From Larix kaempferi (lineage: Eukaryota; Streptophyta; Pinopsida; Pinales; Pinaceae): a DNA stretch of 64,000 bases. A program made the translations under genes and the position numbers. Below, piece by piece: positions 36,368 through 46,849 of this stretch. The stretch spans positions 5,253,501 to 5,317,500 of the forward strand of contig BSBM01000423.1 in the NCBI GenBank assembly GCA_027924585.1. The letters are read 5' to 3'. Position 1 is the stretch's first letter. The number at the start of each line of letters is the position of its first letter. Under the pieces are notes generated by a model. The model was not told where the DNA came from and made no database searches. It saw nothing but the letters and a program-made list of their open reading frames with translations.

Positions 36368-36900
36368 CTATACAAATGTATAGCTAAAATGACATGAAAA
36401 AGCACACATGCCTAAGCATAGTACTTCTTCAAGTAGGGTCAATGCCTGAAATCTCTTGATGAGGCTGGGAAAAGATGTCACAGAAATCGTTAAAAAGATT
36501 GGTATACAAAATGATCTCATCAAGATAACATTCCATTCCAATAAAAATGTTTTTTGTGACCCCAGGTGCAGTGGAAATGTTGATTGGGGTGTTTCTGAAT
36601 GAATGTGCCCTATTCCGTTAAGCAAAAATAGTTTGCAAAATGGAAAGGATAGGGGACCAATCCACATTCTCACTGGGTCTCAGATAGAGTTCACCTCTCT
36701 CTATCAAGTTTAGAGTGGGAAGTAAATAGGACCTGGGATCTAAATGTTCTTGAAGATGATCCAGACCTGTCATAGCTTCCAAAACGGCTTCATCAGAAGG
36801 AAAAATTGTCTCTAAACTATCAGGAGAGAGGATACATTCTGTTGACCATGCGTAAGCATAGTCCATATCTGACTCAGTAGAGACAAACGGAGTCATGATA
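36368..36900 (-). pseudogene. Gypsy linker before the missing reverse transcriptase
   Basis: Minus-strand frames include WSTECILSPDSLETIFPSDE, an RPSENVDWSPIL segment and, in another frame, LDEIILYTNLFNDFCDIF followed by HQEISGIDP. The last part is the sequence that usually comes just before the Gypsy polymerase. It ends near 36400, and RNase H begins about 100 bp later, marking the deletion. Confidence 0.65.
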
Positions 36901-36902
36901 TG

Positions 36903-37860
36903 TTATGTTATGAGTTGTTGTGAATCCACATGAGTTATCTCTGCAACAGATACAGGCACAGCTGGTTCTGATTCAGGTGGGAGAACCCAGGGATCAATCG
37001 TTGAACTAACCGTGGAAATCTCGGACAAAGAACATTCTTCAGAACCAATGAAATGAACATTAGAAGGTAGGTCAAAAGTTCCTATTAATGACCCATAAAT
37101 ACCTGCTCCCAAACTCTCAGTGACTGGCCTAGACTGATCAACCAACATGATAGTAGAATCCAATGAAGTCTGGTTGGTTTTCCAGGTAAACGAAAGTTGA
37201 TCGACTGTGACGATCTTGCCTTCATGAGGGAACATTATGACCTGGAAAACAACTGATGGCATTACCTGCATGGAGTATGTCCAGCTCCTACCCAATAGCA
37301 ACTTGTAATCGAGTGGAACATCCAGAACTTCAACCTTTACCGATACTAGTTTTTCTACGAGTTCCACATTAAATGACGGTAAGACTCCATGTGGACGGAA
37401 ATATCTCCCATCAAAGGTGGTAAGTATCGTATTAGAGGGGTCTAACGCAGGTTATCCTAAAGCTTTCCAACAAGAAATATACATTACGCACGTAGATGTG
37501 CCCTCATCAACAATAGCTCATCGAATGGTCATAGGACCATGAATGACCTCTATCTGCAGAGCGACATGATATGGCAACCAGTACTTGATATCTTTCATAT
37601 CAAAACACGCAGACATGGCGGATGAAGCAACACTTATGATCGCTGCGAGGAGTGCATTGCGTTGCAATGGGAAACTTTGCAGTACCTCCAAAGTAGACAT
37701 GGCACAGGGGCTTCGAGATAAATCCTCCACAACATTATAGTTGGGGGTAGCCCGCATGTTGGGGCTGTGCACAGCCTGTTTGTAGACACCTTTTGTTATC
37801 TTCGGCAACGTCTCCACTGGTATGTGAAGAGAAGTAGAGGATTCAGGAGCATCCTTCTAC
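36903..37860 (-). pseudogene. Gypsy aspartic-protease region
   Basis: Minus-strand frames in series: PYHVALQIEVIHGPMTIR, IVDEGTSTCVMYISCW, NTILTTFDGRYFRPHG, then VEVLDVPLDYKLLLGRSWTYSM, VVFQVIMFPHEGKIVTVDQL. The layout fits a retropepsin-like domain (LLGRSW end) as in plant Gypsy polyproteins. The active-site motif normally D(S/T)G(A/S) reads DEGTST here. Stops at about 37518 and 37456 break the frame. Confidence 0.7.
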
Positions 37861-38099
37861 TGCAAATCTGGCGTATAATTCTTTGCTCGAGTTTGCAATA
37901 GGGCATATGAATTAATCATGTTAACGAATGACTAATCAGATGAGGTGGCATGAGTAATGCCCCCACCACTATAGCTGCCAGAAGCTGAACTATGTCCGTG
38001 AGGAAAAGAGTATTTTAAGGTAGCTGGTTTCTTTTCATGGATCAGCTTCTGGGCTTCTTCCATTAGAGGGAATTGATGGGTAAGGTGGTCCTCTTGACA

Positions 38100-39200
38100 T
38101 AGCTTGCAAGGGAACTTAGCCTTCCTTTTATCTTTTTTGCCCTCCTAGGCATTTTGTGTATTTTTGGGCTTTTGTTTCTTTCCCTCCCCTTTCTTGCCCT
38201 TTATTTTGGACTGCCGAGAGCACTTTTGGTTTGCCTACAGCTGTTGTACAGATTCTGTAGTAGAATGGGAGGATGCAACAGAAGTTGCTTCTGCAGCAGA
38301 CTGTTTGATCGATAAGGCGTGAACCTACTTTGTTAAGGAATCAAACACTGCAAAGTCAACTGAACCCACAATGCCATCTGCATGTGGTCCAAGTTTAGGT
38401 TTATCTAAGTCTATATTAGACCTCGGCACATTAGGAATAATCTCGTATAACAGATCGGACTGAGCATAGACCAAGTCCAGCTACTGGGTTCTCAAAATGG
38501 CTTCCTCTTTGGAGGACACCCCTGAAGTGGAAAATTCCTTAGTGATATAAGGAAGAAGAGACTTAAGAAACCATTCTAGTAAGAATGTTGGGGGGATGTC
38601 GGATTTGATGAGCCTCTTTCTCCTTTGCCGCTCCTGAATATGATCAGATAGTTGAGTGGCTTTATTTTGTCAAAAGGTTGACAGAAGGTCTGTACCGGCA
38701 TTGTACCGGACAGGAAGTTGAAAGTGGTTCAACAAAAAAATAGCAAAATACCAGAAGCTACCATAGGCAGCTGCTAGCAATTCGATATACCACTTGGCTG
38801 CGACACTTGTCAAGGTTCTTTGGAAGAGCTTTAACCTTATGGAATCATCATTCAATGAATTGGAGGAGCACCAGAGATGAAATGTCATAACATGGTCACC
38901 GTAGTCCTCACCAATCTTGCCTTCAAACTTTGGTATGTTCGAGGGCAACTTAGTGGGAACAGGTGGCCATGCAGAGTCATGACACACAAGGTCATTTGTA
39001 AGCATTGAAAGATATGGCAAGTTGAAAGTTACCAGAAAAGGTAAATGAGGGTGAGCCGATGACATCGGATAGACAGGAACCTAGTACTGTGAACCACCCA
39101 TTTCCTGGTTCGAGTACTGGTTGTTGGGGTTTCCCCCAGCCATCTATTGTGAAACGAAAGGATTGAAATTACTCCAACCAAAAGAAAGTGGATTAAATCC
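38100..39200 (-). pseudogene. Gypsy gag capsid region and zinc-knuckle tail
   Basis: ORF 38670-39065 has the Retrotrans_gag pattern: PKFEGKIGEDYGDHVMTFHLW, then DDSIRLKLFQRTLTSVAAKWYIEL, and near its end NHFQLPVRYNAGTDLLSTF. The same frame continues past stops to a lysine-rich stretch and a knuckle-like CKLCQEDHLTHQFPLM. It lies downstream of the proline/serine-rich gag head. Confidence 0.8.
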
Positions 39201-40067
39201 CTATTGGTTTGTCCATTGTGGTTGTGTGTTAGCCCCTCCATACTGCTGGTTAAACATATTACCCCCTCCTCCAGCAAACAAAGAGAAGAGGACACTCCAT
39301 GCGGGTATGTTCAATGGATTCACATTGTACCCTGCATAGGGGTTGAAACCAATTTTGGTTGTAGTGGATGGCGCAGTCATGGTACTCATGACAGGCATAG
39401 ATGTGGAGGGACTTGATCCTACAGTGGAAGTGGAAGCAATAGCTTGAGTTATACCTTGTAATGATTGTATGGCAGAAGACTGAGTGAAAATCACTGCGGC
39501 TATCCCTGACAAAGGGACATTGTTGGGTCCAAAAGTAGGTGTGAAGGATGAGGCAGATGTCAAAGATAATGAGCTCAACATTCCCAAAGTGCCAACGTTG
39601 AAACGAAAGGACAGGGTTGAGGCTGAAGCATTCTGCGATGAACTCGACTGAGCAATGTTTGAGAAAGAAGGATTAAGAATCATTGCATCCATATAAATTG
39701 TGGGAGTTTGTGGAACTCCATGCTCGTCTCCTGGGTTAGTCATAGAATAACCCGGTGTAAACAGATAAGCACTATGCTTGGGTTGTTGGAAACCTATAGG
39801 TACCAGAAGCGGATTGTTAGGTCCATTAAGAGGAGGGTTGAAAGGAGTACTAAACTCTCTAGAAGTTAGATCCTCAACCTCGACAGTATCAAAGACTTGT
39901 CGATCCGGGGTTCTGGGTTTTGGTTCACCAAGAACCTCTGTTTCTCCCATCAGTTCAAAAGAACCATGGGAATCAGTTCTCCTATGTCGGGGTGGTGGTG
40001 GAGGCTCCATTATGAGTGGGGGAAGGTTTTGCAACCTCCGAGACCGATGAAGATGTGAGTCCTCCAC
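39201..40067 (-). pseudogene. Gypsy gag N-terminal region, 288 codons open
   Basis: Starts at ATG 40067 (MEDSHLHRSRRLQNLPPL), rich in Pro and Ser, with PPPPPRHRR and a long Ser/Thr-rich low-complexity part. It ends GGANTQPQWTNQ at a TAG, after which the same frame continues into the capsid region. By position it is the head of gag. It has no enzymatic motif. This is the longest undamaged piece of the element. Confidence 0.72.
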
Positions 40068-42115
40068 AACTATAACAAAATAAAACTAAGTAAAAACCTA
40101 GTGGTCACTACAACTAAGGGGCAAACATCATACCACTAAAAAATTCCTAAGTAGTCAAACCAGGCAAACAGTGGAAAATACTCTCGGAAGCAAGTCTGGG
40201 ATGATTAGGGCCCAGAACAAACTAACAAAGTATCGATGGTCAATTTTGTGGCATCCTCCGAAGGTCCACTAGGTGCAAGCGCTTGAATCACCAAACGGCT
40301 TTCTCGGGATTACTACCAGAGGGTTACCTTCCACGCCTGTCTGAGGTGAAGTGGGAATAATCGCCCAATCTACCTGTGTAGAATCCTAGAGCTCTGATAC
40401 TAAGGCCACCATCAATACAAAATAACCTAGGGGGATAGTCGTCAGCCTAGTCGAAACGTGTGGGTAGGGTAGCAAAGCCTGAAGTCCGAAAGGACCCCCG
40501 TACGCGAGTCAACTCTGGTTTATGGTTGAGCAGAAAGTGAGGGTATATATTCAACAATTCCAATCTCCCACGGCCTCGTGCTTAGCTCTGGTTTAAGTAG
40601 AGTTTCCCAGGACTATTCGATATAGATGGATTTACCTAAATGAAAGTCGTACTACGATTGTTGAGTAATGAAGCTAGTTTCGGATCGTTTAAGGTGAGTT
40701 AAGTCCGAAACTCTATCATAAGCTAGTTGGTCTCGTGTATTCCTAAAAAGAAATATGTTGCTAGTAAATTTTATTAATAGTTTATTTTTAACGGCTAGTT
40801 GTTAATCAAGGGTTGTAGTACGGTGTGTGGAATGGTTTGTTATGAAAGTACAGTACTTGTAAAAAGATGCTTTCAAATTCACAAATCTTCTCTTTTCGTT
40901 TATGATTCTTTCAAAACTGAAAACTTAATCAATCCTAAATCAAAATCTTTTTGTATTTTCTTTTAATATTTTGAAGCAAACTATGTTACTTCAAAATAAT
41001 GATAGACCTTACTACTAAGCTACTTAAAACAATTTTTTGTTTTTTCTGATAATTGTAAAAGAAAAACAACTTGAAAAGTGCAAGTAAGACCTAAATGTAA
41101 AGTGTGAGTAAGACTAACACCTAAATGGTTCAAAACAAAGAAATTGAACAATTTGAGGAAGACTTGACTTACCAAGTTTTTGCAAAAGAAAAACTTGAGA
41201 CTTGGAAACAAAGAGTAAAAGAGACAAGGAAAAGAAATCCTCGTAACGGAAAGGCAGGACTAACGGGCTGCTCCTAAGCATTGAAACCCTAAGAAAACAC
41301 TAAGCCAAGTAAAAGAGTAAGAAAGTGAACCAAAAAGTGACCTTACCAAACACACAAACTCGAAAGAAAACTAACTAGGAGGCTTTGACTAACTTGGACC
41401 AAACTGAAAAAGAATTAGGAAGCATCTAGACAAAGCAACCTTTCAGAAGCAACCCTAAGGACTCAAACTTGAAAGTTGAACCCTAATGGAAAGGATAAGA
41501 CAAAGAGAAAGTGTGCTAACATTGCCACAAACAACGAATGATAATAACCTACGTTTGTATGACTGCAACAAGCAACTAGGGCCAGAGTGTGCAGCTATAT
41601 CCAAAAAGAAAAGTGCATGAGCTTCAAAAAGGGCTAGAAAGTAGTGAAGACACTTAACAAGGACTCAACTAAGCAAAAACAAACTAAAAGACATCGGAGA
41701 GACAAGCAAGACTCAACAGATACATGGAAGGTCTCAGGGGTTAGTGGAGGAAGCAAAGCAACATGCTAGAAAAGAAACAAAAAGCTTGGAAATCAAACCC
41801 TAACAGCAAAACTGGACACTACAGGAAAATACACTACTATGCAATCTAGAAACCAGCGTACATTAGGAGTGGTACGCTACTGTGCAGTGCAAGGAGGGGC
41901 ATTCATTAGTCAACAAACGCTACTGTAAGTAGGGAAGACTAGCATACATGCCTCAGAAGGGCACAAACATGATTTGCAAACAACCAACTGAGAGGAATCA
42001 AGCAAAGGAATATGTAACGCAGACCTACAAGGCCTCTCAGACAATAAAAAAGACTGAAAAATGGGCTAGAAGAACACCTAACTAGGTCTCCTAGAGCAGT
42101 GAAACACACGGTTAC
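40068..42115. other. Gypsy 5' leader
   Basis: 2-kb untranslated leader between primer site and gag. It contains no domain-bearing ORF. It is A/G-rich on the plus strand between 41200 and 42060. Confidence 0.6.
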
Positions 42116-42133
42116 TCCCCAGCGGAGTCGCTA
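42116..42133 (-). other. Primer binding site of the Gypsy element
   Basis: The minus strand reads TAGCGACTCCGCTGGGGA, a one-base variant of the frequent plant Gypsy primer site TGGCGACTCCGCTGGGGA. It lies three bases from the 5' LTR. Confidence 0.75.
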
Positions 42134-42136
42134 GTC

Positions 42137-43154
42137 TGTTGTTCAGGATTTCTACCTTATAGCAAGGACCAGACACTACCAACTTAGGGGGGATTGACAG
42201 GTAAACACATTGATTATATTGCATATAGTTCCTACAAAAGAAAGAGATCGAGATTGAGAGAAATACCTCTTATCGACGGCTGGTCCTAGCTTTTGCTTGG
42301 TTTCTCGCTTGATCTCCCATTTGATCCTCTGCTTGACGAACCTACAACACAAAAGATACCTTCCTCAAGGTATTTTGGATATAATAAATATGATGAAAGC
42401 ATATACAACTAAAACATCAAATATAACAAGATATTAATCCAAATGAATATACAATCTAGTAGACATTCGATTTGGGATAGGAAGGGTGTTTCGACCTTTT
42501 TATTGTCAAAGAAACATGAATCATTACAATATACCTAACATGTAGAGATGTTTCTGCAACCGGATTCTAGGCTCTTGCTCTTCACACCAACTTGGGAATT
42601 CCTCCATTGTAATAGTACTCAAAACATTCTCTCTTCTTTCTATCTCTAACTGAGACTCTCTCTAGATAGCTTTCAAGCTAACCTCTTTCATGGATCCTCC
42701 TTGTATTTATGGGACAAGGTAGGTAGTTGGATTCAAGAGGTAGTTGAATTGGGAGGTTGGGGAAGTTGCAAAACGAACTTCAACTAATCCCAATTCGTCG
42801 AATTAATATATTTTTTATTTCATCTTAATATGTACGCGGGTTTCATACAACAAGAGTAGTGTACATGAGGCAACTTCTGTGCTTTACAACATATGTTTAC
42901 AACGTTTTGGGAGATGTACGCCGGTTGTCCTTGACCAAAGTAGGGTATTTTTCAAGCTGTATGCTGGTCTACTGTAAAGAGAGGGGCGTACTTGTCAAAA
43001 TATCATGGAAATCAAGGAGTTTGTCATTTGAAGAGAGTGAATCCAATCCATGCATCATCCAGATCAATCTAGGTCTTCAATCCAAGTTGTCATTTTGTGT
43101 GATCAACAACATAATGTGATCACGGACGGAGAAGTGCAGATTTGACCTATAACA
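42137..43154 (-). repeat. 5' LTR of the Gypsy element
   Basis: 1,018-bp partner of 30934-31923. The minus strand contains ATAAATACAAGG at about 42699-42710, a likely TATA box that is also kept in the other LTR. Confidence 0.95.
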
Positions 43155-43159
43155 ATGGG

Positions 43160-43700
43160 GAAGCGGGAGGTGGGAGGAGGAGGGGGAAGGGAGGGGAGGG
43201 GAGGGAGTTAGTTTTTATTTTTTATTTTTAATATTTTTTAATATTTTTTTCAAAGTGTTTTATTAAATAGTTAGGGAGGTAGTTTTTAAATGTTTTTTTT
43301 TTTTTAATTAGATAGTTTAGGAGGGGTGTTATGGGGTAGGTTTTATTTTTTATTTTTATTTTTTTTATATAGTTTAGGGGGGTTAGGGGATAGGTTTTAT
43401 TTTTATTTTTTTAAATTTAATATAAACTTTTTATATAGTTTAGGGGGGTAACGGGGTAGGTTTTAATTTTTGTTTTTTAATTTTTTATTATATTTATTTT
43501 TAGATAGTTTAGTGGGGTTGGGAAATGGTGGTAAGGGCAGAGTTTACTTTGTTTTGAATGTTTTTATTGTTTCCTAAGTTAGGGGGTAATTTATATTTTA
43601 TTTTTATGTGGGGGGGGGTTAAGGGGTAGGGGCTTTTAATTGTTTTCTATTTAGTTTTATCTATGACGGAAGGGGAGGAGGGACAAGGTAGGGTAGGGAT
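43160..43700. repeat. G-rich / T-rich tandem array, right arm of the fold-back
   Basis: After a purine run (43155-43207), about five loosely repeated units alternate (T)n tracts with ATAGTTTAGGGGGGTTAGGGG(A/T)AGG, period roughly 65-75 bp, up to about 43640. The complement matches the left arm at 30650-30720. It lies in the original methyltransferase intron 1. Confidence 0.75.
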
Positions 43701-43824
43701 AAAAATATTTTTAAAATTTTTTAAACATTTTTCAAATACAGTTTATAATGAATATTGATATTGATTTTTTTTGGATTATGAATGTTTGTTGATTGTATTT
43801 TAAAATTCAACCTTTTGGATATAG

Positions 43825-44281
43825 GAAGAATGACATCAAGAAAGATATATGTAAACGTTTATGTATCAAGAGCAGCGATGATTGCACCGAAAAAAAAATT
43901 GAGGCATCTGAGAATGTTGAGCCTTAAGACAAAGTTTTGAACTTTGAGGATTTAAAAGTCAAGAATGCTAGAGAATGGAAATATGCAGCAGAAGAAGACA
44001 GAACATCGTATTATTGGCATCTAGAGGAAAAATATCAAGGAGAACCAGAAAGTATTCACTTATATTCTTCTGCATTTCCATATATTCAATCAGCTTACCA
44101 TCCATTGGGACTGTTGAGAGATATATGTGTGATGCTAGGTACATAAATTGTTTATGCACAAGTGAAACAAGCCATGATCTTTTCCAAAATCTGATATTGT
44201 TTAAAGATTTCAAAATATAATGTTCAAGAAAATTTCATAGAATTTTGTTAAGGGGCCATGCATGAGATTGAGAGTGGGAGA
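43825..44281 (+). pseudogene. Methyltransferase gene, exon 2
   Basis: Acceptor ATATAG at 43824, donor GTAAGT at 44282. The frame from exon 1 continues (KNDIKKDICKRLCIKSSDD). It then reads WKYAAEEDRTSYYWHLEEKY, AYHPLGLLRDICVMLGT and GAMHEIESGR. Four stops interrupt the same frame: TAA 43925, TAA 44144, TGA 44192, TAA 44249. The similarity of the flanking text to real protein suggests point mutations and not wrong frame choice. Domain unknown. Confidence 0.6.
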
Positions 44282-44378
44282 GTAAGTTTGAATATTGATA
44301 TTATTCTTAAATTGGTTTTGTTATAACTTGGATATCACAATGTAATAAATTTAATAGGATAATGTTTTTATTTTGCAG

Positions 44379-45785
44379 GATTTTTCCATGTCGATTTCAA
44401 AAATATTGAATGGAATTTATTATACAGAGGACAATCCTATGGATGTCGTTAATGTTGCTGTTCAAAAGAGACAAGAAAGAAGGAAGAAGAAGCAAGTGTC
44501 AAATGTTCAAATTGAAGAAGTACAAGCACATAGAGGAAAGGGCATCCAACAATCAAATCAGGTACCTAGAAGGGTTACATTTAAATATTCATCTCTCCCA
44601 ACTAAACATGTTGAAATTGTTGCAAATGAGGTTGTTACTCATGCTGGTAAGAGTAACAAACAATCTTGTCAAAGAAATATGGTTGAGGGTGCTTCAATTC
44701 TTGTTGAAGGCATTGTTGAGATAGAAGGAACCCCTTAAAAAAAAAAAAAAAGAGGAGATTTGTTGTTACTGAAGCCAATGTTATTCCTGAATCTGAGAGT
44801 GAAAATTCTAGGTGCAGTAGGGAAATCATTACTCCATGTGTTGATCTAGAGAATGACATTGTCAAGTCAACACAAAATGCCATTCGAGATAGATTGCAGA
44901 GGGATGAATTGATTAACAATGGGCATACATTTGAGCTGAATGTGAATCAAATTTACAAACCCACACAAGGGAAAGATGAATTTAGAATTAGAAAACTACA
45001 TCACTTGGATATTCACAACTTGAAAGCATTGATGAGGCACAATCCCTATGCACATGTGGTTGACTACCTAGTCCTTGTTGACCCGAAAGATGTCCCTACT
45101 AGAGATGAATTTGATCGAACAAGATGTTTTAATTGCAAACATTATGTCCTTGGGGGGAATCATTCTGCAGAGGCAAGAAGAGAGTTGATGCAAGAATATC
45201 CCAATAACCCTACTTTTGAAACAGTTAAATGCATCATTTATGCTGGTTTAACAGATGTAGAATCAAATTTGTTGGCATGGGATCATAATACAGATAGTGA
45301 ATATAGGTTGACTATGACATTTATTCAAAGGGTGAGATTTATCCACAGTGAATTTGTGCAAATATGTGGTGAGAAAAAATCTAGAGTTGATTCAAGTTTT
45401 CAGAAACAATGTTGTCTAGAAATAGGTATCCCTATTAAAGAGGATAATGTGAAACAAAAAAATGTCAAAGAAAGTGATGCATTCAGAGCTGTAGATGACT
45501 ATTTCTAGTTGGAATTCAGAGTTGGGAAAACATGGGATTTGATTGATGACATATTATCTCATGGTATAATATTGGCATAAAAAAACAGAAAGTGAAAAAA
45601 AGTAAAGTTGTTCCATGGAGTGGTGGTAAGGTAGGTCTTGACGTCAAGAATCTGCCAGAGGACATGAATATTACACCTTGGAGAACAATTCAAGGTGTGA
45701 AGGATGAAACATTAATAGCTACAATACTATCATGGAGAGATTCAGGTGAATTATCCCTGGAGGAAATGTGAAATGAATTTGACAA
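44379..45785 (+). pseudogene. Methyltransferase gene, exon 3 with ParB-like domain
   Basis: Acceptor TTTGCAG at 44378; phase 0 from exon 2. The first part has a basic stretch (QKRQERRKKKQ). A run of 15 A at 44737-44751 shifts the frame; coding resumes as RRFVVTEANVIPESESEN. The ParB-like domain lies at about 44906-45350: NQIYKP, NLKALMRHNPYAHVVDYLVL, then YVLGGNHSAEARRELM, then LTDVESNLLAWDHNTDSEYR. The G-G-N-H-S-A-E-A box matches the conserved GxHRxEA-type box of ParB/Srx proteins, and the DHN segment matches the ParB EN motif. A TAG stop at 45506, a frameshift near 45555 and a TGA at 45769 follow. The last stretch (VVPWSGGKVGL, then DMNITPWRTIQG) has no known domain. Confidence 0.72.
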
Positions 45786-45937
45786 GTAAGTTGATTTTTT
45801 TTTATGGTACAATGTTTTCTTCTTGAGTTTAACATTTTTGTTATGTTCTAAGTATTATGTTATATTATTATATATGATTATAAACATTATTTATTGTTTC
45901 ATTGTACATTCACAATATTTACATGAAAATACAAGAG

Positions 45938-46045
45938 GAGATGGTTATAATGTTGAATGAGAAGAGATGGGATGATGCCAGCTGCAAGTATCCAGACTCA
46001 AGCTCAACAGAAACCTTAAAATAATTTTTTGTTGCATTCAAGAAG
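45938..46045 (+). pseudogene. Methyltransferase gene, exon 4 (small)
   Basis: Frame EMVIMLNEKRWDDASCKYP followed by FFVAFKK, with a TAA at 46022-46024 and donor GTATGT at 46046 (phase 0 to exon 5). The acceptor is uncertain, and the join to exon 3 fits only if one base was lost at the preceding donor. Confidence 0.45.
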
Positions 46046-46136
46046 GTATGTTGATCTTTGATACATCCTATTTTATCTATTTTCTAGTTCAATTCATTTC
46101 TATTTCATTAATTATAGAGATCATTTTCATTTGTAG

Positions 46137-46570
46137 ATGCCAAAGAGGGGTACAGATGGAGTACGAGAGTCCTTCAAAATTCATATCCAAAGAGCCAAAA
46201 TAGAACAACAAAGGAGACAACGTCTTGCAAATGTTGAACTTGATGATACACTTGATCATTATATTTGGAATGGGCTTGAGACTGTGCAATATAAAGTCAT
46301 TTTAGGGGACTGTGCAAACATTGCAAATATTGCTCCTAGAAAGGAGTACGCACTAGTTATTGCAGATATCCCTCATGGATACAATATCCGAAACACTACT
46401 TATGATTGTGAGCCTTATACTTACCAATCATTCAATAAAGTGGTTTCGGGATTTGTAGATGTCACAACATCACCACTATGGAGATTTGATGTTTTCCATT
46501 CAAACACACAATTAGGGGGGTTTTTGACATCCTTCAAGGGTAAAGGAAAAACAAGGAAGCAACTTTATTG
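46137..46570 (+). pseudogene. Methyltransferase gene, exon 5 with catalytic motif IV
   Basis: Acceptor TTTGTAG at 46136; 145 codons without a stop. It begins MPKRGTDGVRESFKIHIQR, then YKVILGDCANIANIAPRKEY, then ALVIADIPHGYNIRN. DIPH (46365-46376) fits the (D/N/S)(P/I)P(Y/F/W/H) catalytic motif IV of amino-methyltransferases, after a short ILGDC segment, as in the beta class. The donor GTAAGA at 46571 splits a TGG codon that is completed in exon 6. Confidence 0.75.
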
Positions 46571-46664
46571 GTAAGATATTTGCACTATATTATCAAGTTT
46601 TTGAATTTATAAATCAATTATATTTATTGATAAGTTAATGAATTTTTGTTTATTTTTGTTACAG

Positions 46665-46849
46665 GCAAAATCCAAATATTCGTAGCTCCAACAGTGATCC
46701 ATTTCTGAATGATATTGAAAACATACATCTTGCAAGTTGGACAAAAGATGAGACTTATGACTCTCTTTTAATCAACGAAAAGAGTGAAGGAAAATATAGT
46801 CAGGTGTTAAGTTATAATGTGGTGGTTAAAAATATAACATATGAAGATA
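46665..46849 (+). pseudogene. Methyltransferase gene, exon 6 left of LARD-2
   Basis: Acceptor TTACAG at 46664; completes Trp from exon 5 and reads QNPNIRSSNSDPFLNDIENI, then LASWTKDETYDSLL, then NVVVKNITYED. No stop. It is cut by LARD-2 at 46850. The other half of the exon is at 55906 and needs a frame change at the junction, so an indel happened here. Confidence 0.7.

Larger units (their letters stand above)
30929..43159 (-). mobile_element. 12.2-kb Gypsy element with internal deletion, minus strand
   Basis: Spans 30934-43154, flanked by target duplication ATGGG (30929-30933 and 43155-43159). LTRs begin TGTTGTT(A/C)AGGATTTC and end CCTATAACA. Minus-strand order: 5' LTR, primer site, 2-kb leader, gag, protease region, pre-reverse-transcriptase linker, then directly RNase H. 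The polymerase palm and integrase are absent. Between RNase H and the 3' LTR is a 4-kb stretch holding a plant-mobile-domain-like gene in opposite orientation. The element lies in intron 1 of the methyltransferase gene, antisense to it. Coding parts have many stops. Confidence 0.92.

Noticed and set aside
42137-43154. Repeated units read as a CRISPR-like or phage structure anywhere in the window
   Set aside because: No short, regularly spaced identical repeats with unique spacers were found; large direct repeats are all LTRs.
43825-45508. Stops in the methyltransferase exons as a reassigned genetic code
   Set aside because: All three stop codons occur, frameshifts are present as well, and the later exons end at a normal TAG, so decay explains it better.
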